Part shown: positions 56,800-64,000 of the stretch, piece by piece | Position numbering within the stretch: the first letter of the stretch is position 1 | Layout of the letters: every line of letters begins with the position of its first letter | Assembly: GCF_002575655.3 (NCBI RefSeq) | Contig: NC_053040.3 | Span: 361,272,267 to 361,336,266 of the forward strand | Length of the DNA stretch: 64,000 nt | Direction: 5' to 3' | From: Aegilops tauschii subsp. strangulata | Lineage: Eukaryota; Streptophyta; Magnoliopsida; Poales; Poaceae | Program-made: the position numbers and the translations under genes | Notes under the pieces: model-generated | Database searches by the model: none | What the model saw: the letters and a program-made list of their open reading frames with translations, nothing else | What the model was told of the DNA's origin: nothing

Positions 56800-59700
56800 A
56801 TGTCCGCTGCTGAATCACTAGGTTCTCATCAACTTAACTCATTTGCAGCATTCCTCGAAGAAAAGTTGCATACATCTTCAGAGAATTCCATTGTTCAAAT
56901 TCCTCATCTGAAGAAAATGGCTGATGGAAAGAAGCCACAGAAGGGAGGAAAGAGGCCTGAGGTCAATACTGCTTTTGAAATCCCTGATGACATATATGCT
57001 GACTACTGCACTCCTGATGAGGCCAAGTTTGGAAAAGAGGACAAAAATCAGTGCAAGGTGTGCATACAGAGGATTGAAAGGAGATGGGCAAGAGAGTGGA
57101 GGGAGTACATGTATGTTACTCCCAAATACATGAAGAAATTTGCACTCAATCCTCCATGCCCAAGACCGCCATTGGCACCTGGCCAAGAAGCAGATCCCAC
57201 TAGCCTTAAGCATGGTGAGGATTATCCTGATGAATGGGCCAAGCGCCAGGCCAAGCTGGCTAGACAAGCCAGAGAAGCAGTGAGGGAATTCAACGAAGAC
57301 TCTGCTGCTGCTGCTGCCCCTGCTGAGGCCTCTGCTAGCAAGCCGAAGAAGGCCATGGCAAAGAAGCCTGCGCATAAGCCAAGTGCTTCACCTTCAATGC
57401 CCTCAAGGCCAAGTTCCTCTTCAATGCCCTCATGGCCAGATTCCTCAAAGCCCTCACGGCCAACTCCTCAAACTGCTCCTGCTCCTCCAAAGTCCTCAGC
57501 TCCTCCGCCAAAGTCTTTGGCTGCTCCAACCAAATCCTCGGCACCTGTGCATCTCGCCACGTGCCAAAGGATTGCAGGCATATCTATTGCCTCAGGAGCC
57601 TCTGCAAGTTCCTCAGCTGCTCCAAGTTCCTCAGCTGGCCCCTCTCTGCTGAAGAAAAAGTCTGCTGCTGGACGAGGTCCTTGACCAATTCCTCACAAGA
57701 AGCAGGTTGCTTTCCAAGTGCCCTCTGATGATGATGAGGCTGATGATGATGAACTAGCCGAAATCATCAGAGATAGACAAGTCAAGGCCGCTAGAGCCAA
57801 AGGAAGCAATGTGCACTGCTTTTGGATCCGAAGCTGATCATAGACTACATCGATCTCTGGCACAAAGATCCCAACACTCCTTTGCCAGAAATGAACCCCA
57901 CTCCTGGTCAAAGTCATTTTCTGACTGTCTTCATTGAAGAAGAAAAATGGAAATTTGAGAAGGCCAGGCAGCTGAAGAAAGCTCAGTACAGGAAGGAGTG
58001 CTTCCTGAAGAAAAACTTTGTCTCTATGACAACTGAAGAACTAGTGAAGATCTAGGCTGAAATCAAAGGCCTCAGCGATGACTTCAATGCTTATTATGCT
58101 GATTGGAAAGGAGCCAAGGTCAGGTTTGTAAAACTGACTGAGAAATTCACTTCAAAGGTTGCAGCCCCATCGCAAGGAGAAATTCCTCAAGCCGAAGCAT
58201 CTGCTCAACCAACAGAAGAGCACGCCAGCACCGCTGATGAAAATCAGGCTGCTGAAGAAAATGTCAGGGCTGATGACTTCATTCCAGCCGCTGAAGAAAT
58301 TGCCAGGGCATCCACTAGTGGTGCGCCTGAAGAAAATGAAGAAGTCAGGGCAACTGCATCAGTTGTGCCTGAAGAAATTCAACTAAATTCCTCTACTCCT
58401 CCTGCGCCTACCCCAACTCCGATCCTTCCATCTGCATCAGATGTGAAGAAGACCAAGGCTGCAGAGCATGCAGCGGTGAGGAAAAGCAAAGCATCAGCTT
58501 CATCAGATTCTTAAACTCTGAAGAAGATGAAGAAATTGACCAGATCATTTGAAAATCCAATTGATGTTGTTCCTGTTTCCAGTATGCCATCAAAGGAACT
58601 TGTACCTTTTGATGAAGACTAGCAGATCCGATGAAGACATTCCCTCTGCTGCTTCCTCAGAGTAGATGGATGAAGAAATTTAAGCGGATGCAATCCCTTC
58701 AACTCCAATTGTCTCCTCGCCCATGCCTCAGTTTACTACTGAAGAGCTCAGCGTTGAGGAATTGGATGAACAAAATTCTGACGTGGACATTGGGAGTACT
58801 ACTCCATTGATGAATGATGATTTTTGGGATAGTCAGCATCCAAACTCCCCTCTGTTCACGCCATTGCAACAAATCCCTCAGTCCCCAGCACATACTGTTC
58901 CATTGGGCTCTGAAGAAACTCACCCACTCCGTCTGTACATGAAGAAATTCCAGCCACTAGTGCTGAAGAAACTGCTGCTGCTGAATCACTGAAGACGCAG
59001 ACTGCCACTGAAGAGGAACCAAAAATTCCTCAGCCTGAAGAACCTGAGATTGCGATTCCTGAGGTTGTGATGCAACTGACTGACACTCCTCAACCCAAGC
59101 CAAAGGATCCATTCTCAAGGAAGCAAAAATTCAAAACTGATGATTTCTTCGGCGAGCACGTATTCTTCACTGATTACAACCCCTATGACTCTGCTCGCAT
59201 TAGGAAGAGGCGTTTCTGGACTGCCAGCCAGGAAATTTTTTATTCCTCAGTGCTGTTCAACAAAGACAAAGTCTTCAATCATGAGCACATTCCTCACGTG
59301 GATATGGAATCTCTGCCGTGCTTCGTGCCAGTCCTCAGTGTTCTTTACGACACTGGACTGTTAAATTTCTGCACTGATATATGTGATTGAAATGAAGAAC
59401 TCATTCTTCAATTCTATGCAACGCTGCACATCACCGGAGAGACTAAAGATGTGAATTCATGGGTGTTGGACTGGATGACTGAAAATACTCACTATAAGGC
59501 ACCAGCTACTGAATTGCTTCGTGCTTTGCCTCTCAGTCCTCCCATTGAAGCTGCTCGTTGCATGTACCAAGAGCCTGAGCTTACAGACCACTATATGCAA
59601 GTGCTGATGCAGCCATTGAAGCCAGGTCAGGCCCCAAGAACAAAATTCCTCGTGAAGGAATTACTATATGTGCCTCGGACTGTCTATCGCATTCTGACGA

Positions 59701-60548
59701 AGACATTGAGTCCTATCAAGGGCCATGACTCGAATGAAGAAGAAGTCGTTGGCATCATGAAGAATCTGCTTTTCAATATCATGCATGGCGTTCCCGTCAA
59801 CTTCCATGATTTCTTCATGAGGACTCTAGCCAATGTCGCTATGTCTCCATTTGAGTTGAAGCCTTATGCTTCGTGGCATATGAGATTCATCAGAACAAGG
59901 TCTTCACTCAACTACAAAGCTAATACACTGAACCATTGCAGCTACTTGCCCCCGATTGAAGTCCTCAAACGGACATTTTCCTCAGCTGATGACAAGGGCA
60001 AGGCTTCTGCTGTTATTGATGAAGGCATTTGTCCATTGGATGGTCAATTTCGCAAGGTTGCATCCTACTCCACCAATGACGACTCTGCCACTCATGACTC
60101 TGCCGCCAACGCAACCAAGCCAAATCCTCAAGGCACAGCTCCCAGGGTGATGACTGATCGTGAGCTTCTCCTCAGTCTTCACCAGAAGGTTGATCGAAAT
60201 CACAAATGGGTCAAGCGTCAGTTTGGTTCAATTCTTCACAATATGACTGCTACCCACAATGCAGTGAAGAAAAACCATTACTACCTCCATGAAACCTTCA
60301 ACCGTACCTGGGCTGTTCTGTCTCACATTTATAACAAAGAAGATCTGAAGAAAATGGCTCTCAAGGAAGATTTTGACTAGTCTACTCCTCCACCGAAGAA
60401 ATACAAGAAGGTCAAGGTTCCTTCCTTGGTGGCCAGCTCCTATTCTTCATCGCGCGACACCGACGAGCATGAAGACTTGGACGACACTGCGGCAGGCGCA
60501 ACATCAACAAACGACCCCAACAACGCTGGCGCTCCTCCATCAACATGA
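56800..60548 (+). pseudogene. Element D third ORF (ORF3), decayed
   Basis: Starts MSAAESLGSHQ and stays open for 294 codons through the charged N-terminal domain (IERRWAREWREY) and the Pro/Ser linker (PSRPSSSSMPSWPDSSKPSR). Stops at 57682 and 58053, a frameshift near 57812, several breaks between 58500 and 58680, then the C-terminal domain: FFTDYNPYDSARIRKRRFW, stop at 59388, MKNLLFNIMHGVPVNFHDFF, LHNMTATHNAVKKNHYYLHE, stop at 60378, and the tail ends DPNNAGAPPST. About 1,245 codons. No signal peptide or membrane helix is seen. The basic KK(R/S)K patch and acidic flanks would suit a nuclear or nucleic-acid-binding protein, but that is inference. Confidence 0.8.
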
Positions 60549-61068
60549 TATTCTTCAGGGGCGTTAGTCCTCATTTTCAACCCTTTTGGTCATTCGATGA
60601 CAACGGGGGAGAAATTTGAGTTAGTCTTCAAGCGGGTCTATTTTATATGGGCGTTTTTGCCAAGTTACAACTCTCGTTCTTCTGATGACTTTGCTGGATC
60701 GAGTTGTAAACTTAAACTCTATGGTGGCCTGATACTTTTGCTATGTTTTTTCTGCATGCTTATTCCTCATTAATGTTAATGCACGCATGCTGAATTACAT
60801 CAGTCACCATATTTCATCATGCATTTCAAGTTCTTCATATTATATGTCAAATGCGTGTATGAATTACAAGAGACAGGGGGATATCTCCATGATTCTACTC
60901 TTCAAGTGTGCGTTGCTTCAAAAGAAAATTCCTCACTACGCACATATTCAGGGGGAGTTCTTCTATATCTTGCAATCAAATTCCTCAACATCAGTATTTA
61001 CACTTCATATGTTTATCCCCGTTGAAATCTTAACCTATATTGTCATCAATCACCAAAAAGAGGGAGAT
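60549..61068 (+). other. Element D 3' untranslated region with polypurine tracts
   Basis: No gene seen. Tracts CGGGGGAGAAATTTGAG near 60605, CAGGGGGATATC near 60875, CAGGGGGAGTTC near 60949 and the terminal AAAAAGAGGGAGATTG at 61055-61070 next to the LTR. Confidence 0.75.
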
Positions 61069-62577
61069 TGTAAGTGCATCTAGTGCCCCTTAGTGATTTT
61101 GGTGCATTGAAGACTTATAGGTTAAGGGACTAATGTGTTTATGAGTGTACACAGGTCTATAAGTCTATGAGGAGTTTGATGTTTACAGAGAAAGTCGACC
61201 CCTAAAAATGAAGTTCTTCGATGGAAGACTTTGGATTTCTGAAGACTTTCTGAAGACTTTGAAAGTGAAGAAATTGGTGTGACCTTGAAGACTTGGTATT
61301 CATTCCAGGAACATGAAGCGTGAAGACTTTTGTTTTTGTAGTTTCATTTTCTCTTTCTTGAGTCATAGGAAACACCGTACTTTTAAAGGGGGTCGAGGAA
61401 ATACTAAGGAAAAGTTTCCATGTGATGCTCAACTCAAAATCCTACACCTACCAATCCCTTCGACTGAAGCCATTGGAAATCTCATACAGTTCAGTCATAT
61501 TCTTCAGTGATAGAGACGAAGTTCTTCTGGTCTCTGAGGAATTTGTTCTGACTGAGGAGTTAGGAATTCGCCAGTGCGGATTGCCTACACAGTGAGGAAC
61601 ATGATAGCCCTAAGGAATTTGAGCCTCGAATTTCCGACCGTTGCTGTGCTACGCGCCAGCTGTCCCAAAATATATTATCCACCTAACGATCATATTATTT
61701 AAGGGCATTTATGTCTTATCATGTCGGGCTGCTCCCTAGGCTATAAATAGCCGCCCCCTACAACCACTAGCTAGTTGGCTGCTCCAAGAGAAACTGACAC
61801 TTGTCATTTGAGAGCATCCCATCCTCCAAGGACTTTGAGCGAAAATCATCGAGTGAGCAAAACCCAAACCCAAACACCTACAAACCCAAAGTGATTGAGC
61901 ATCACTGAAGAGATTGATCCTGCGTGGATCCGACGCTTGTTACCTTTGAAGACTGTGCTTCTTCCAGACGGTTAGGCGTCATGGTCTAGAGCATCCAAGA
62001 GGAATTTTGGATCGCCGAGTGACCGACTTTGTGAAGGTTTGGAAGTCACCTGAAGACTTACCACGAATGATTGGGCGAGGTCTGTGTGACCTTAGCTCAA
62101 GGAGAATACAGTGAGGACTGTGTGTCCGGGACTGGGTGTCCTCAGGTTTAAATACCTAGCCACTCCAACCAGATGTACAACTGAGACAGCAGTTGGAACT
62201 AGTCTACCAAATCATTGTCTTCACCAAGCTTACTGGTTCTATTTCCTCAACTCTTTCATTTCCTCATAACTGTGTTGTGTGCTTGTTCATATCTGTTTGA
62301 AGACTTTAACTGAAGACTTTCTCAATTTTCTCAGTTCAATTTCTTCAGTCTGTTTGTCTTCATCCTGTATTATCCTGTGTTTACGCTTTCTGTACTCTGT
62401 ACTTGTCTTCATTTCATCATGATGACCATGCTTGTGTTCTGCTATGTTTACTTTTGAGTACTTATTCCGCTGCAAGTAGTTCTTCGCTAAGGAATTTCCT
62501 CACTCGCAAATTCCTCAGTGAAGAATTCATAAAAATCACCTATTCACCCCCCCTCTAGTCGATATAACGCACTTTCA
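61069..62577 (+). repeat. Element D 3' LTR
   Basis: TGTAAGTGCATCTAGTGCC to CGCACTTTCA, 1,509 bp; TATA box CTATAAATAG at 61741-61750. Confidence 0.95.
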
Positions 62578-62754
62578 TGCTTGTCTTCATTTCATCATGA
62601 TGACCATGCCTATGTTTTGTTATGTTTACATCTGAGTACTTATTCCGCTGCAAGTAGTTCTTCGCTTAGGAATTTCCTCACCCTGAAATTCCGTAGTGAA
62701 GAATTCATAAAAATCGCCTATTCACCCCCCTCTAGTCGATATAACGCACTTTCA
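62578..62754 (+). repeat. Element B 3' LTR remnant (last 177 bp)
   Basis: Begins mid-LTR at TGCTTGTCTTCATTTC and ends GCACTTTCA before CTACT. It shares several private variants with 24898-25075 of the B 5' LTR. Confidence 0.88.
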
Positions 62755-62759
62755 CTACT
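62755..62759. repeat. Target site duplication (right) of element B, CTACT
   Basis: Identical to 23563-23567; gag of A continues right after it. Confidence 0.93.
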
Positions 62760-63713
62760 CAGGAAGAATTTGTTCCTCCATGTTTGAAGTGCATTGAGCG
62801 TGAATCTGCTAATTCTTCACCTGAATGTTCAAATGCTTCTAATGTTACAAATTCTTCAACTGTCTCTGCTATCCCTAATTCCTCACCTGAGGACATTTCT
62901 AGTATCACTGATGATGCAGGGCTAAAGGAATTGTACATGACAGGAATGTACAAAAGCCTCAAAGGGCATCAAACTCTTTGTGATGTGCTTAAAAAGCAGA
63001 TCCTCAACAGGAACCCTAGGAAAGAGGTTATTGCCTTTGAGAGGAAACTCAATGCTGATGGTACATATTGGAAGCCTGAGCAGCACCCCAAAACCTCATG
63101 GGTTGCTGCAAAGGGACCTCCAGTAGATCCATCTACTTTATCTGGCTTTACATGTGAATCTCCTCATTCTTCTGATGAGTCATTTGACTCCAACTATAAA
63201 GTGTTCAAAAATCAGAATGGTGAAGTATTTGCTAGATATGTTGGCACTAACTTCAGGAACGGTTCCCCTATGAAGAAAATCTAGGTTCCCAAAAGGTGCC
63301 CTGAAAATCTGCAGGTGAATGTCATCATGACACCACTAGTGAAGAATAGGAACCCCAGATCAAATTCTTCATATGGACCAAATTCTTCATATGGATGAAA
63401 GTCCTCATACAGACCAAATTCCTCACGTGGATCAAATTTCTCAAAAGGATCAAAGTCCTCATATAATCATCATCATGCTAACACCTCTACTTCGCAGGGA
63501 AGGGCTAAGGGCTATGAATATGAGCATTACTCTTCTAACCATTATGTTCATAAGTCCTCGAAGAATTTGTCTGCTTATTCGTATGCTTACCCTAACTCCT
63601 CTTATGTGAAACGAAATGGACTGGCTTCTATGCCACCTTTCTCATATGGAGCTCGCAGAGTGATGAACTCTTTGCCACCCCTTCAGATGTGGGTGGTGAA
63701 GAAAAAGAACTAA
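62755..63713 (+). pseudogene. gag: Element A gag, C-terminal part
   Basis: Continues the gag frame left at 23567: CLKCIE region, TDDAGLKELYMTGMYKSLKG, QILNRNPRKEVIAFERKLNA, then the Ser/Tyr-rich tail (GYEYEHYSSNHYVHKSSKN) and the usual gag stop after VVKKKN at 63711. Stops at 63282 (a Trp codon) and 63396. The run of A where D and E lost a base is intact here (FKNQNGEVFARYVG). Confidence 0.9.
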
Positions 63714-64000
63714 TTTGTTCTGCAGGGTCAGGTCTCCAGACGTGCTCAAACGTCCGAAGAATTTGCTGGAGACCTGTAATTGCCTGAAAGGACGCAGGCT
63801 AATCATGAACAAATGAACTTTCATTTCTCACGTCCTCATACTGCTTTATCTGTTCTATTGCTTGATGAAATTGATCTGATGAATTTGATGTTATATTCTT
63901 CACTGATGAAGTATATGAGTTCATAAGCTGCACTAATTCATCTGCATGATGATCAATCCAAAGCCAATGAGTGGGTCCTCGACAGTGGATGTACAAATCA
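63714..64000 (+). pseudogene. pol: Element A gag-pol spacer and start of protease (runs off the window)
   Basis: Spacer with the perfect hairpin at 63729-63739/63766-63776. The protease start (EWVLDSGCTN, catalytic Asp present) fills the last 45 bases. Unlike C, D and E, the distance from gag stop to protease (237 bases) would leave it in frame with gag, owing to a small indel. The rest of pol lies beyond the window. Confidence 0.8.

Larger units (their letters stand above)
50537..62577 (+). mobile_element. Element D: 5'-truncated Sirevirus
   Basis: Lacks 5' LTR, primer site and the first part of gag; retains gag from HAKLIWDRLSEVYEG, pol, ORF3 cassette and an intact 3' LTR ending at 62577. 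The base after it is LTR sequence of B, so D had inserted in B's 3' LTR. Its gag is the short type, as in E and A. Confidence 0.88.
23568..62754 (+). mobile_element. Element B: Sirevirus inserted in A, itself filled with C, CACTA and D
   Basis: B is bounded by CTACT duplications 39 kb apart. Its own sequence is only the 5' LTR, primer site, first 126 gag codons and the last 177 bp of the 3' LTR. That last fragment shares private variants with the B 5' LTR (CATGCCTATGTT, TACATCTGAG, CTTAGGAATTTCCTCACCC), which identifies them as one pair. The remainder was displaced by insertion of C and D or lost in a deletion. Confidence 0.85.

Overview
The window looks like intergenic, repeat-packed nuclear DNA of a large-genome grass, most likely a Triticeae species (wheat, barley or a relative). 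The reasons are the element types: very long Sirevirus-type copia elements with about 1.5 kb LTRs, an Athila-type gypsy element without pol, a second gypsy element with a short LTR, and a TTTGCCGTC-rich CACTA transposon, all nested in one another. I found no host gene, tRNA or rRNA gene. Nearly every coding region is transposon-derived and broken by stops and frameshifts.

Left half (1-23240). A minus-strand gypsy element provides the base layer: its protease and gag end lie at 1-1003, its gag start at 22327-22753 and its 5' LTR at 22788-23240. Its gag was split by a plus-strand Athila element (1006-22321; 5-bp target duplication CACTT/CTCTT). The Athila element has an LTR, a tRNA-Asp-type primer site, gag-protease, no pol, the ATHILA ORF and a 5'-truncated 3' LTR. 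Its protease was in turn split by a complete minus-strand Sirevirus, called element E (4828-18506; target duplication CTACT on both sides).

Right half (23245-64000). A plus-strand Sirevirus (A, 5'-truncated, running off the window) carries element B in its gag (23568-62754, CTACT duplication). B carries element C in its gag (starting at 25520) and D in its 3' LTR (ending at 62577). A deletion fused C's 3' LTR to D's gag at about 50536 and removed most of B. A 10.6-kb CACTA transposon (38558-49158, CGT duplication) sits in C's 3' untranslated region. The nest is thus four levels deep (A>B>C>CACTA).

How the parts work. The Sirevirus copies share one layout: LTR, iMet primer site, gag, a roughly 240-nt gag/pol spacer with a perfect hairpin, pol (protease, integrase, reverse transcriptase, RNase H), then a third large ORF of about 1,200 codons. 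That third ORF is preceded by a TATA box, a GC-rich leader and a 323-327 bp spliceosomal-type intron, conserved in all three copies where it can be seen. It looks like a cassette with its own promoter and is the most interesting feature here. The CACTA element has a decayed TNP2-type transposase gene but a second, eight-exon gene whose predicted exons join into one open frame of 617 codons.
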